Positions 34,952 to 45,430 of a DNA stretch of 45,430 nt are shown here, piece after piece. The position numbers and the translations under genes are program-made. Below the pieces are notes generated by a model. It was not told the origin of the DNA and did no database searches. It worked only from the letters and a program-made list of their open reading frames with translations. The stretch comes from Geminicoccaceae bacterium (GTDB lineage: Bacteria > Pseudomonadota > Alphaproteobacteria > Geminicoccales > Geminicoccaceae). The stretch covers positions 1 through 45,430 of the forward strand of contig JANQNY010000013.1 of assembly GCA_028279345.1 (NCBI GenBank), written 5' to 3'. The number at the start of each line of letters is the position of its first letter. Position 1 is the first letter of the stretch.

Positions 34952-35623
34952 ATGTGCGGTCGCTACCTCCACTACGCCCCCGTCGAGCTGTTGGTGCGGG
35001 CTTTGGCGCTCGACCTCGGTAGCCAGCGGCCGAACCAGGAGCCGCGCTACAACATCGCGCCGACACAGTTCGCGCCGATCGTCTCAGCCACCGACGGCAA
35101 GCGCTCGTTGATCATGGCCCATTGGGGACTGGTCCCGAGCTGGGCACAGGACCGCTCCGGCGCTGCACGGCTCATTAACGCGCGCGGCGAGACAGTCGCC
35201 CCCAAGCCATCGTTTCGCAGCGCGTTTAAGAACCGGCGGTGCCTAGTGCCCGCTAACGGCTTCTGCGAGTGGACGGGGCCGAAGGGGAACCGCCAGCCGT
35301 AAGTCCTTGAGCCCACTACGGGCGAGCCGATGGCTTTCGACGGGTTGTTCGAACAGCGGCGTGAGGACGACGGCTCAACGCTGTTGAGCTTCACGATCTT
35401 GACAACGACCCCAAACGCTGATGTTGAGCCACTGCACAACCGCGTGCCGCTTATATTGGCGCCACAGGCTTGGGACACTTGGCTAGCGGGCTCGCCTGAC
35501 GAGGCCCAGGTGCTAATCCAGCCAGCGCCAGTGGGCACCTTGAGCACTCGGCCAGTAGATCGCCGCGTTGGTGCTGTGCGCAACGACGATAAGGGCCTGA
35601 TCGAACCTGCCACGTTGCTCTAG
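34952..35623 (+). pseudogene. SRAP-family (YedK/HMCES-like) gene with an internal stop
   Basis: The family crosslinks to abasic sites in single-stranded DNA and shields them. The first 116 codons carry Cys2 (MCGRY), YNIAPTQ, HWGLVPSW, RLINARGET and GFCEW with Glu106. A TAA at 35300-35302 sits where a Tyr is usual (QPY). The same frame then continues to 35623 with EPMAFDGL and LHNRVPLIL, which contains the conserved His (about residue 162 of the joined frame). A single base change could explain the stop (TAC or TAT to TAA). Residues on both sides are intact, so it is a recent inactivation, a sequencing error or a readthrough case. It lies 139 bases after tRNA-Thr. Confidence 0.85.
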
Positions 35624-36439
35624 GCGCTGCCATCCGATCGCCCGCTCGTATGCGCCTTCATCGGCGGCTTCTTCTCCAGCCGCCAGCCGCACAGCTTGAG
35701 ATGCCGGATCACTGCCAGCGCCACGAACCGAAGAGGCTCGATGCCGTTGTGCGTGGGAATGCGCGAGATCGGCCTTTTGCGGTCCAAGTGCTTGCGACCG
35801 AGTACGCCTCATGCCGATCCCAGAGCTGCCTTGACCGACCAGCACAAACACCGACAAGCCCCATCCCGTTTGGTGTCGGCCTCCTTACCCGCCGGCTGGG
35901 TCGGTCCGACCCAAGTCGCTTTTCCAACCGGCAAACCTCTTTCAGGGCCCGGCTCGGTTGCGGCGCGCGCGACGTAAGGCGTGGGCTGTAGCCGAATCTG
36001 GTCGATGAGCGCGGGGGCGGCGTATCCTTGGTGATGTTCGACGTCACGGGAGAGGGTACGCCATGCGCACCCCTCACCTTAGGACAAGGGACGTTCCAAC
36101 CGAGACATCCGACCCTTGACCGTCGGAGGGTGCCTAGCCGTAAAGCCATCGCCATGCCAAGGCGACGATGCGGTCGTCATGCACTCCTATGGCGCCTCCC
36201 GATCCAAGATGGACATCGGTCTCCATCGCGGGCTCTGCAGCTCACAACGGATGGCAGGGATGGGGGGAGCGGGCCCGTATGTCCTGTCTTGGGGCCTGCG
36301 GCGGCCCCGATGTCGGCGCTGCCGGCGGCGATGCGGAAGAAGCAGCCTTCGGTGCCTCGCCCGCTCATCTCGAGCGTCCGCCGTTGCGCCGCCCAGTTCT
36401 CGCCGCGAAGGTAATCGGGAGCCGAATGTGGGAGGATCG
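35624..36439. other. 816-base stretch without a convincing gene
   Basis: I see no open frame with a credible family match in this gap before the response regulator gene. High-GC open frames exist on both strands, but they lack ribosome sites and recognisable domains. The base composition is mixed and there are no long repeats. Degraded insertion or island DNA is possible but not shown. Confidence 0.5.
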
Positions 36440-37198
36440 ATGACCGGGCATGCCAACCGGCTCGTCGTCATCTGCGATGACGAGGCCGAGCTTCGTGAGA
36501 CGATCGGCGAGTATCTGGACAAGCGCGGTTTCCGCACGGCCTTGGCGGCGGACGCGGCCGAACTCGAAGCGATCTTCGGCGCCGGCGACATCGCGGCGAT
36601 CATCCTCGACATCAACATGCCGGGCGAGGATGGCCTCAGCGTCCTGCGCCGGCTGCGCGCCACGCGCGAGGTCGCCGTCATCATGCTCACCGCCGCCGGC
36701 GGGCTCATCGACCGGATCGTCGGGCTCGAGCTCGGCGCCGACGACTATCTCGTCAAGCCCGTGGACTTCCGCGAGCTGGAGGCTCGGCTACGCGCCGTCC
36801 TGCGCCGGACGGCGGAGGTGCGATCGATCGCGCCCATTCCCGTCACGCCGACTGCGTCGGCCAAGCCACCGTTCACCTTTGCCGGATCCGTGCTCGATCG
36901 CGAGCGCGGGACTCTGCAGGGGCCGGACGGCAACGACATACCGCTCACGCCCATGGAATTCCGCCTGCTTCTCGTCTTCGTCGAGCACGCCGGTCGTGTC
37001 CTCAATCGCGATCAGCTCCTGGAGCTCGCTCACGACCGTGGCTGGGACCCGTTCGACCGGAGCATAGACATCCGCATTTCGAGGTTGCGCCGCAAGATCG
37101 AACCAAACCCGGCCAAACCATCCTTCATTCGGACGATCCGCGGGCTGGGCTATCTCTTCGATCCGAGCGGCGGTGGTGAGCCCGGCGACAACAATTGA
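36440..37198 (+). CDS. OmpR-family response regulator
   Basis: 252 residues from ATG 36440, with GGGAGG just upstream; a longer open frame to 36116 has no regulator homology. Receiver domain: Asp13/Asp14 (CDDEAE), phosphorylation site Asp57 (ILDINMPGEDG), Thr84 (MLTAAGG) and Lys106 (YLVKPVD), all intact. The winged-helix domain at about 145-245 has PLTPMEFRLLLVFVEHAGRV and the recognition-helix region IDIRISRLRRKIE, ending RTIRGLGYLF. It should activate or repress transcription on phosphorylation. No kinase gene is adjacent on the same strand; the four-PAS kinase gene is 2 kb away in the opposite direction. Confidence 0.94.
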   Translation: MTGHANRLVVICDDEAELRETIGEYLDKRGFRTALAADAAELEAIFGAGDIAAIILDINMPGEDGLSVLRRLRATREVAVIMLTAAGGLIDRIVGLELGADDYLVKPVDFRELEARLRAVLRRTAEVRSIAPIPVTPTASAKPPFTFAGSVLDRERGTLQGPDGNDIPLTPMEFRLLLVFVEHAGRVLNRDQLLELAHDRGWDPFDRSIDIRISRLRRKIEPNPAKPSFIRTIRGLGYLFDPSGGGEPGDNN

Positions 37199-37506
37199 AA
37201 CAATGAGCCCACGGCGCGGCGCGACGTGCGGATGCCAGGGATTCTGTGGCCTCGTTTCGGCCTGTTCCGCCAGATGGGTGGGCTCTAGTCGAACGCGGTG
37301 ACGCGCATCACACCTTGCGCTCTCCGGTCGCCGAGATGCGCGTACGCATCCGCTACACTTGAAACTCGAAAGCGCGGTTTCCGACAAATCATCGAAACGA
37401 ACATCCTCCAGAACCGGCCGTGCTCCGCACGTCGAAGACGCGCGAGCACTCGCTAGGCAACCCGGTCGGCACATACGTCACGCCGGGACAACACAAGGAG
37501 GCTGCC
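37199..37506 (+). promoter_or_regulatory. Upstream region of the RTX gene with a 6-4-6 inverted repeat
   Basis: 308 bases with no gene. GATGCG-cgta-CGCATC at 37335-37350 is an inverted repeat placed about 157 bases before the RTX start, next to CTACACTTG, a possible -10-like element. It could be an operator for a regulator such as the nearby OmpR-type protein, but no consensus was tested. A very strong ribosome site AAGGAGG lies at about 37495-37501, 6 bases before the RTX ATG. Confidence 0.35.
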
Positions 37507-39159
37507 ATGCCTGTGATTATCGAAGGCGTTCCGATCTCGGGAACCAATGGCGACGACAATCCGATCATCGCCGACTTCGCTGCTGCCGACGCCATCTTTC
37601 AGTATTTTGAAGACGGCATTACGGACTTTGCCCAAGTCTGGAACCGCACCGTGCTCGCGCTCAATGGCGATGATTACATCGTGCGCGATCGCCCAGGTGA
37701 CTACAAGAACACGGCAGGCGACGATCACGTGGAGATCTTCGGGCATGCTGGCGAGGACACCGTCTCCTACGAGCTGTACGGGGCCGGGATCGAGGCCAAG
37801 CTGCAGCACAACGGTGTCGGCGGCTGGGATGGTGATGGGTGGGTCAAGGCCTATGGCGGTACGCCGCCCGGTGAGACGATCTACGGCCGGGATATCCTGT
37901 ACGATGTCGAGAACCTGCGTGGCACCGCCTTCGCCGATCTGATCCGCGGCAGCAGCGGCGCCAACGATCTGTACGGCGACGAGGGTGACGACGTCATCTA
38001 CGGCAAGGGCGGCAACGACTTCATCTTCGGCGGCGAAGATGACGACACGCTCTACGGCAACGCGGGCGTCGACACGATCCAGGGAGAAGATGGCGACGAC
38101 ACCATCTACGGCGGCGACGATGGCGATTTTCTCTATGGCGGCGCCGGCGACAACTTGATCTTCGGCGGTCAAGGTGCCGACACGATCATTCTGGGTGGTG
38201 GCGAGGCGCACGGCGGCAACGACAACGACATCATTGTCGGCGGCAACGGCAACGATGAACTCTACGGCGACGCCGGCGACGACATCCTACAGGGTCTCGG
38301 CGGCGATGACCTCCTGAACGGCGGCACCGGCCATGATCAGATCGACGGCGGCGCCGGCTCGGACACCGCCGAATACACCGGCAACGCGAACGTATACGCC
38401 GCGCTCGATAATCTTGGCGACGGTCTCGTCATCCAGGGCGCCTATGCTGACTCGGTCGAGTCCGTGGAGAACCTGCGTACCGCCAACGGCAACGACCAAA
38501 TCGACCTGGGAAGCAACGCCAACAAGGTCTGGAGCGGCGGCGGCGACGATGTCGTGAACACCAACGGCGGCGCCGACAACGTGTTCGGCGGCGACGGCGA
38601 CGACGAGATCAACACGGGAAGCGGCAATGATCTCGCCTACGGCGACGGTGGCAACGACACCATCAACGCCGGAAGCGGGAATGATTTCGTCTACGGCGGA
38701 GATGGCTTCAACAACCTGCGCGGCGGTCAGGGTAACGACACCATGGTGGCGGGCAACGACGTCGACAACTTCCATTGGGAAGTGGGCGACACCGGCGTCG
38801 ACACGGTCCACAACTTCGCGATCGGCACGGATCGGATCGTGTTCGGGACCGGCTATCTCGACATGGGTCCGGGCGACAGCGTGTCCGACCTCGTCGTGGC
38901 TGTGGCCGCCAACGGCGGCGCCGACACCATGCTGTTCGCGGACACCGGTAACGGCTGGTTCGGCGGTTTCGAGGCGTTCGCAACGCTCAAGGGCCTGGAC
39001 GTCGCCGACGTCGAAGCCGCGATCGGCAACGAGCTGCTCTTTGACGGCGCCGTTGTCGTCGGTCCCGGTGGCCACGGCGCGCCAGGCGGCTATGTGCCGG
39101 TGACGCGCGACGACGATTTTGGCCAGGTCGTTGATATGGGTGGCGACTTCATAATGTGA
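37507..39159 (+). CDS. RTX hemolysin-type calcium-binding protein
   Basis: 550 residues from ATG 37507. The region about 150-410 is built of nine-residue GGxGxDxxx repeats (for example DEGDDVIYGKGGNDFIFGG and GGDGDDEINTGSGNDLAYG), which form calcium beta-rolls. The N-terminal 150 residues (ISGTNGDDNP, FFDYF-like aromatic acidic stretch) and the C-terminal 130 are not recognised. The protein is highly acidic with few Cys and no signal peptide, as expected of a type I secretion substrate. No ABC/HlyD/TolC secretion genes are in the window. The strong AAGGAGG ribosome site predicts high expression. It may be a surface or matrix protein. Confidence 0.9.
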   Translation: MPVIIEGVPISGTNGDDNPIIADFAAADAIFQYFEDGITDFAQVWNRTVLALNGDDYIVRDRPGDYKNTAGDDHVEIFGHAGEDTVSYELYGAGIEAKLQHNGVGGWDGDGWVKAYGGTPPGETIYGRDILYDVENLRGTAFADLIRGSSGANDLYGDEGDDVIYGKGGNDFIFGGEDDDTLYGNAGVDTIQGEDGDDTIYGGDDGDFLYGGAGDNLIFGGQGADTIILGGGEAHGGNDNDIIVGGNGNDELYGDAGDDILQGLGGDDLLNGGTGHDQIDGGAGSDTAEYTGNANVYAALDNLGDGLVIQGAYADSVESVENLRTANGNDQIDLGSNANKVWSGGGDDVVNTNGGADNVFGGDGDDEINTGSGNDLAYGDGGNDTINAGSGNDFVYGGDGFNNLRGGQGNDTMVAGNDVDNFHWEVGDTGVDTVHNFAIGTDRIVFGTGYLDMGPGDSVSDLVVAVAANGGADTMLFADTGNGWFGGFEAFATLKGLDVADVEAAIGNELLFDGAVVVGPGGHGAPGGYVPVTRDDDFGQVVDMGGDFIM

Positions 39160-39170
39160 CCCACCTGGGT

Positions 39171-39199
39171 CCGGAGATGGCTCGGTCGGCCTTCTCCGG
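39171..39199. terminator. Candidate bidirectional hairpin between convergent genes
   Basis: CCGGAGA at 39171-39177 can pair with TCTCCGG at 39193-39199, a 7-base stem with a 15-base loop in the 58-base gap between the RTX and kinase genes, which converge. There is no T-run, so function is uncertain. Confidence 0.35.
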
Positions 39200-39217
39200 G
39201 CTCACCGCCCGCCACGC

Positions 39218-41476
<2,259 letters not shown>

Positions 41477-42248
41477 GGTCAGCTCCTTCAGGGGGCAGGA
41501 CGCACCGTTGACCTACCCCTGTATCGAGACGAACCCACACGACCAAGCAGACGGAGCGCTACAAGCGCCCAGGGAGTCAGAGTCACTTGATCACGCGCCG
41601 CGGATCTTGGCTGCAGCCGGCATGCGTCCAGCCCCCTCGCCGAGCGAGGAGCCATTGATCCGCTCCTGGCAATCGGTCCATGCGGCGTGCTTTTGAGGTG
41701 CGACGGGTGCGTCGGCGCCAGTCGAGTTGGAGCCTAGTCGTACCGGCTTGAGATCATCGGCAGACGGGCGCGAGACCATCGACGGTTTTGGGCGCGGACT
41801 ATCTGCGACTATCGAGGGGCGTCGGCTCGAGTTGCGTGAGACTGAGCGCAGATTGGCTGCGACCAGCGCAGGTTGCTGAGACTGGGCGCGATACGGTGAG
41901 ACTGGCCCGGCTGGGTTCAGAGCGGCAGGCCCGCGGTGCGCATCATGTTCGCGAGCTCGTCGATTTGGCCGGTCTCCGGTTGCTTAACGTGGTTCCTCGC
42001 CCCTCCGGCAAAGGACGCCGGGAAGCTCGCCCGCGGCCTGAAGCGGTCACGCCCCATACCGGCGGATAAGTCTGTTCACCGAGGCCGATCCGCAAAGAAA
42101 ACCGGACCACACCATATGACAAAGTGGTTGGTTCTCGCGGCGTCACAAATCCCATGCGGAATCCAACGCTCTTTGCGTCATGCACAGAAGAGGAGATCCG
42201 GTGCAAAGTCCACATCTCTTGCCAGCATGTATTGCAATGTTAAATAAT
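41477..42248. other. 772-base gap with short direct repeats and a composition change
   Basis: No convincing gene. A repeated 13-base unit close to TGAGACTGRGCGC occurs at 41837-41849, 41877-41889 and, less exactly, 41897-41909. Such clusters are seen at ends of some insertion sequences of IS21 type, but I do not see a transposase. From about 42,110 the base composition shifts from high GC to AT-rich, marking the edge of the AT-rich cassette that follows. Confidence 0.5.
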
Positions 42249-43250
42249 CTATGGTTTTCTGGGCTCTACCTTCCTCCGATAATCTGATCCTGCCGATCCG
42301 GGGACCATTTCAAATAAGCCAATACCGGCAGTGTGCATCGCTCTTATCTGCCCGGCGCGTAAATTTAGTTGAGGAATATTAGCTTGATTACCCCATACCG
42401 TAAGAAAAAGCACATGCGCCCTATCGACAGGAACCGGGTGGAGGTCAGAACCAAAATCACCTGTTTGCGTCAGCAGGCTAAAGTACTCCCAGACTGCTTC
42501 GAGCACTATCATGTTAGATACCGCTCTTTGGTCTTCAGGAAAATTCGAGTCCACAAAGCGCGCCGCAAACTGATATCCGTACCAATCAGCCTCAAACTCC
42601 GCAGATTTATTGAGATGTCTAGAAACAAAAGCAAAAGAATTTTTTGAACTTCTAAATCTCTTTCTCTTTAAATCTCGCATAAGATCAATGTGATTACAAA
42701 AAATATGACCAATTTCATGACCAAGTATGAAAAGCTCCATGGTATGCAAAAGCAACTCTTGAAGATTTTTTTTACTTCCTGTTAATTTTACTGGCGGATT
42801 TTCAAACAAAGACCTCTTGCGGTATGCATCTATCGTGTAGTGTTTCAGCGCAACAGCAAGATAAAGTGGATTCTCATCTACTCCTACACCTAGTAATTTC
42901 TCTGTCCTGTCGCTCACAAGAATATCGTCAGTCGTTGGGTCATGCCTGATGGCAGTATAAACTGCTATGTTATAAAGGAGTTGCACCAAATTGTACGATA
43001 AAACTATGCAACTTGTTCCACTTGGTAGAAGCACTGTCTTTGCATACAGTGCCAGTGACTTGCTCACGAGGATAGGTGAATTCATGAATAGGTCGAATAA
43101 AGGGCTCATTTCCTTATACTTAGTGCCGGCGTTGAACGTTCTCTCGACTGTATCCCTAAGGTGCATTGGAATATGCTGCATAGAGAAAATTTCTTCAGTG
43201 GTAAAATTCTCTCCTGATAAGGGATTTTTGATATCTAAATATTTGGCCAT
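42249..43250 (-). CDS. HExxH zinc metallopeptidase of an AT-rich cassette (M48- or Lit-like)
   Basis: 333 residues from ATG 43250. The zinc motif HEIGH is His178-Glu179-His182, with LGHEIGHIFCNH around it, and a likely third ligand Glu in AEFEADWYG at about 218-220. HPVPVDRAHV at about 271-280 resembles the HP-x-x-R region of M48 peptidases. Similar blocks also occur in the phage-exclusion peptidase Lit (family U49). I cannot decide between these groups by eye. One hydrophobic stretch (about 80-100) might touch the membrane. Base composition is far lower in GC than the surroundings, a sign of transfer. No ribosome site precedes the ATG, and the frame is open for 42 codons further upstream without a normal start. 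Confidence 0.8.
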   Translation of the reverse strand: MAKYLDIKNPLSGENFTTEEIFSMQHIPMHLRDTVERTFNAGTKYKEMSPLFDLFMNSPILVSKSLALYAKTVLLPSGTSCIVLSYNLVQLLYNIAVYTAIRHDPTTDDILVSDRTEKLLGVGVDENPLYLAVALKHYTIDAYRKRSLFENPPVKLTGSKKNLQELLLHTMELFILGHEIGHIFCNHIDLMRDLKRKRFRSSKNSFAFVSRHLNKSAEFEADWYGYQFAARFVDSNFPEDQRAVSNMIVLEAVWEYFSLLTQTGDFGSDLHPVPVDRAHVLFLTVWGNQANIPQLNLRAGQIRAMHTAGIGLFEMVPGSAGSDYRRKVEPRKP

Positions 43251-43353
43251 GATCGGATTTAAAATGCCGGTAAAATGCGAAGGATTTTCGCTGAAAAACT
43301 GATCCTCTTCTATTTGAAGAAGTTCCTTGATATAATAATACTCATTATGGAAT

Positions 43354-43725
43354 TTAGTATTCCTTGCACAAATTTTTTATGCCGATACGAGTTACAATTG
43401 CGCTAATGATAAGTGGCGGAAATCCTATCTGAGCGGCGGCGAGAACATCTGCAATAGTGATTATTAGTAGTACATGATCGCCATTAGATTTTTTGAGCAA
43501 CGCCTCTTGCTGAGGACAAACAATTTTTTCTATTTCATCTCTTATATTATAGAATAGCCTGCGACCCCGCTCTTTTTTGTCATCATTGTCTTCGCCAGAT
43601 ACGCCCGCATGAGGAAATTGAAGAACATAGAATTCACCATAGAGATCAGGCAAATCAAGATTTGCCAAGTATTCAGCTTCTAACTTCCTAGTATTGCTTC
43701 TATCTGTGGGCATAGGCAGCGGCAT
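43354..43725 (-). CDS. Small unknown protein with hydrophobic C-terminus, partner of the metallopeptidase
   Basis: About 123 residues from ATG 43725 (AGAGG directly before); GTG 43761 and ATG 43713 are alternatives. The N-terminal 85 residues are polar and charged (EAEYLANLDLPDLYGEFY, then NDDKKERGRR). The last 40 are hydrophobic with a Pro-Pro turn (VLLIITIADVLAAA, GFPPLIISAIVTRIGIKNLC), suggesting a membrane hairpin or anchor. No family is recognised. The low GC content and tandem order, ahead of the metallopeptidase gene on the same strand, indicate a two-gene cassette. The stop TAA at 43354 lies inside the open frame that leads into the metallopeptidase. Confidence 0.65.
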   Translation of the reverse strand: MPLPMPTDRSNTRKLEAEYLANLDLPDLYGEFYVLQFPHAGVSGEDNDDKKERGRRLFYNIRDEIEKIVCPQQEALLKKSNGDHVLLIITIADVLAAAQIGFPPLIISAIVTRIGIKNLCKEY

Positions 43726-43761
43726 TCCTCTATGCTCTAGAATAGGCGGGCATTCGTGCAC

Positions 43762-44444
43762 AACGTGGTGTATTTGTCAAAAGGCACACCGGCAGAGATA
43801 GGTGACGTCGTACGCGGCAGATGTCCAACCTAGGACCTATTCCCTTGCCGAGCATAGCCGCGTGTTTCGGTGCGCCAAAGCCCTCGTTCGGAACCTCGGC
43901 GGTTTTGCCGGGTTTCTGGCACTTTGCCGACGAGTGCACAGCGCCTCCGTGCGTCCGCTCCCCGTCCGTTTGAGCCATGTGCGACGTCCCAGCTGTTGCT
44001 CATCGGGCGGCCGGTATCGGACGACGTCCCTCGGCGACCCGCGCCGCTCGCCTGCATCGGACGGCGAGCGGAAGTGGAGACGGCAGGCGCGTCGGCCTGC
44101 TGGTTGGCGTTTAGGGGTCAACAGCGCTGGCTTCATCGCGATGCTCCCGAAGCTCCCGCCTGTCGATCGGTTGAGCGTCCAACGCACCTACGACCCAGGC
44201 ACCGATGACGAGACCATCCGTGCGCGCGCCGTCGAGCTTGTCGCCTCGAAGGAGGCCCCTTCACCTCGGGAAGGACACCAATGAGTCCTGCAATCGAAGG
44301 CGTCGCCGCCGCCATACGGTCAATCCCGATACCCTAAGCGAGGCGTTTCAGAGCACAAACCCCGGCGAACAATCGACTCCTTGAACTTTGCTATGCTCAA
44401 AACCTAGCCAAGCCGCCCAAATCTGACAGGCTGCTAGAGAGCGT
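43762..44444. other. 683-base gap without a convincing gene
   Basis: Composition returns to high GC at about 43,800, the right edge of the AT-rich cassette. Open frames on both strands are short, without ribosome sites or recognised families; the one ending at 44284 (tail with DPGTDDETIRARAVELV) is the most protein-like but I cannot assign it. The gap upstream of 44,445 lies at the 3' end of the cyclic-nucleotide-domain gene and shows no strong hairpin with T-run. Confidence 0.45.
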
Positions 44445-44972
44445 CTATGTGCGGCCTTTGCCGCCCGAGCTGATGTAGTCCGACAGCGCCATTTGTTGTC
44501 GACTGATCTCGTTAGCCGTGTGGTGGACCCGCTTGATCACGGCGCGCATGAAATCGAACATCAGCCTGGGATGCTCGTCGATCAGCGGTTCGATGTCGGA
44601 TTTCTTGAACTGCAGAACGACCGACGGCGTCAGCGCCATTACCGAGAGCGCATGCGGCAAGCCGTCGATGAAGCTCTGCTCGCCCACGAGATCACCCTTC
44701 TGGAGCGTGTGGACAAGAACCGGCTTGTCCCTTTTGGCGTCCTCTCGCAAGCGCGCGAGCCGCCCCGCTTCGACCAGGAAGAAGCTGTTACTCGTCTCGC
44801 CCTGCCTATAGAGATAGTCGTTTTCCTTCAGAGCCAACTCGATGCAGGCGTGCTCGGCCAGGATCTCGGCGCCCGACGCTCCGATGTAGCCGCCGATGGG
44901 CGCGTTCCGGATCAGCTCGGCGAGGCTTGCCACGTCGGGCCGGTCGCGCCGGAGTGCTCGACCTTCAGTCAT
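44445..44972 (-). CDS. Cyclic nucleotide-binding domain protein next to a hydrogenase maturation gene
   Basis: 175 residues. One CRP-type cyclic nucleotide fold (about 35-150) has YLYRQGETSNSFFLVEAGRL and the phosphate-binding cassette GEQSFIDGLPHALSVMAL. The usual Arg that binds the cyclic phosphate is His here, so the ligand is uncertain. The C-terminal helix continues to 175 without a helix-turn-helix, hence not a transcription factor. Genes of this type occur, as I recall, in clusters of group 3b and other [NiFe] hydrogenases. It overlaps the maturation protease gene by 8 bases, so the two are translated together. Confidence 0.82.
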   Translation of the reverse strand: MTEGRALRRDRPDVASLAELIRNAPIGGYIGASGAEILAEHACIELALKENDYLYRQGETSNSFFLVEAGRLARLREDAKRDKPVLVHTLQKGDLVGEQSFIDGLPHALSVMALTPSVVLQFKKSDIEPLIDEHPRLMFDFMRAVIKRVHHTANEISRQQMALSDYISSGGKGRT

Positions 44973-45426
44973 CGTACTGCCTTTCCCCGCGAAATAGTGT
45001 CTTCGCTTTGCCCAGATTGCGCGCGGCGTGTCCGGTGAGGCCGATCTTCAACGCCCACGCATAGCCCTTGATGGTCAGCAGCTGGACCTCCGGCGCGCGC
45101 CCGAAGCAGCACCCGCAGGTCGCCACGATCGTCGGGACAGAGACGGCGTGCGAGGTGAAGCTCAGGTCCATTCTCGGGCCGACCGCCTCTATCCGGATGT
45201 CGTCCACATCCGCCGCCTTGGTGGCGTCCACAAACAGCACCCGCCGCTTGCGGCTGATCCGATCCGCATCCTCGAGCTGAAGTTGGTAGCAGCGCGCGAC
45301 CTCCGCCCGCGCGCACCGGCCGGTCTCCTCCAGCCAGTCGATCAACGCCCAGCCCAGCCCGTCGTCTTGCCGCCCGACATTGCCGATGCCGTAGATCAGG
45401 CAGTCTTCGCGATCGTAGTCGGCCAA
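44965..45426 (-). CDS. [NiFe]-hydrogenase maturation protease (M52), possibly cut by the window edge
   Basis: 153 residues are visible from a TTG at 45426; the frame is open to the edge, so the true start may lie outside. The N-terminus has IYGIGNVGRQDDGLG, the GxGNxxxxD[DE]GxG motif of the HyaD/HybD/HoxW family. The nickel-sensing residues appear as the second Asp of DDG, Asp in VLFVDATK and His in TSHAVS. These endoproteases trim the C-terminus of the hydrogenase large subunit after nickel insertion. Hydrogenase genes are not in the window; since transcription runs leftward, they would be upstream at higher coordinates. Confidence 0.85.
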   Translation of the reverse strand: MADYDREDCLIYGIGNVGRQDDGLGWALIDWLEETGRCARAEVARCYQLQLEDADRISRKRRVLFVDATKAADVDDIRIEAVGPRMDLSFTSHAVSVPTIVATCGCCFGRAPEVQLLTIKGYAWALKIGLTGHAARNLGKAKTLFRGERQYDD

Positions 45427-45430
45427 GCGT

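Noticed and set aside
37960..38730. CRISPR or tandem DNA repeat array
   Set aside because: The periodic GGCGGC-GAC pattern is coding: it encodes RTX nonapeptides, and the units differ in sequence and have no spacers.
43370..43380. Programmed -1 frameshift at the A-AAA-AAT heptamer in the small gene
   Set aside because: The -1 frame ends at a stop before the peptidase; the peptidase lies in the +1 frame, so this slippery site would not join them.

Overview
High-GC bacterial chromosome segment, most likely from an alphaproteobacterium of the Rhodospirillales/Geminicoccales type. The reasons are the hemC-hemD-mitofilin(Mic60)-hemY order, the pgk / DhnA-type aldolase / ThiE-like / efp / suhB chain, and the gene content overall. 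No taxonomic marker was compared, so this is inference.

Left part (about 1-11,450): a degraded IS5-family transposase, then a minus-strand series read right to left. It runs gamma-glutamyltransferase, a complete peptide-type ABC importer (binding protein, two permeases, fused double ATPase), a secreted alpha/beta hydrolase and an acyl-CoA-dehydrogenase-fold enzyme. That enzyme lacks the catalytic glutamate at both known positions and has the Arg/Gln pair recalled for 3-sulfinopropionyl-CoA desulfinase. Together these suggest import and breakdown of a peptide-like, possibly sulfur-containing compound. Upstream on the same strand are a membrane class III adenylate cyclase, a small unknown protein and acetyl-CoA synthetase.

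Middle part (about 13,500-34,800): housekeeping and conserved genes. A TesA-like esterase is divergent from a YbbA/YbbP-type ABC transporter, their start codons sharing two bases. Next come a membrane-anchored cyclic-nucleotide-domain protein, a hotdog thioesterase with a GNAT enzyme, a short-chain dehydrogenase, and a MotA/TolQ-like plus OmpA-like pair with very long coiled coils. A densely overlapped pgk-unknown-aldolase-ThiE-like-efp chain with suhB follows. After that are an exported tail-collar-like protein, tsaD with a GNAT gene, and hemC, hemD, mic60-like and hemY-like genes, ending at tRNA-Thr(CGU).

Right part (about 34,800-44,450): an accessory block directly downstream of the tRNA gene, with sparse genes and long non-coding gaps. 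It holds a SRAP gene broken by one stop codon, an OmpR-type response regulator, a large RTX calcium-binding protein and a soluble four-PAS histidine kinase. It also has a markedly AT-rich two-gene cassette: a small membrane-like protein and an HExxH metallopeptidase. This cassette is the best candidate for an undescribed conflict or defence system. At the right edge a cyclic-nucleotide-domain gene overlaps a [NiFe]-hydrogenase maturation protease gene, which suggests a hydrogenase operon just beyond the window.
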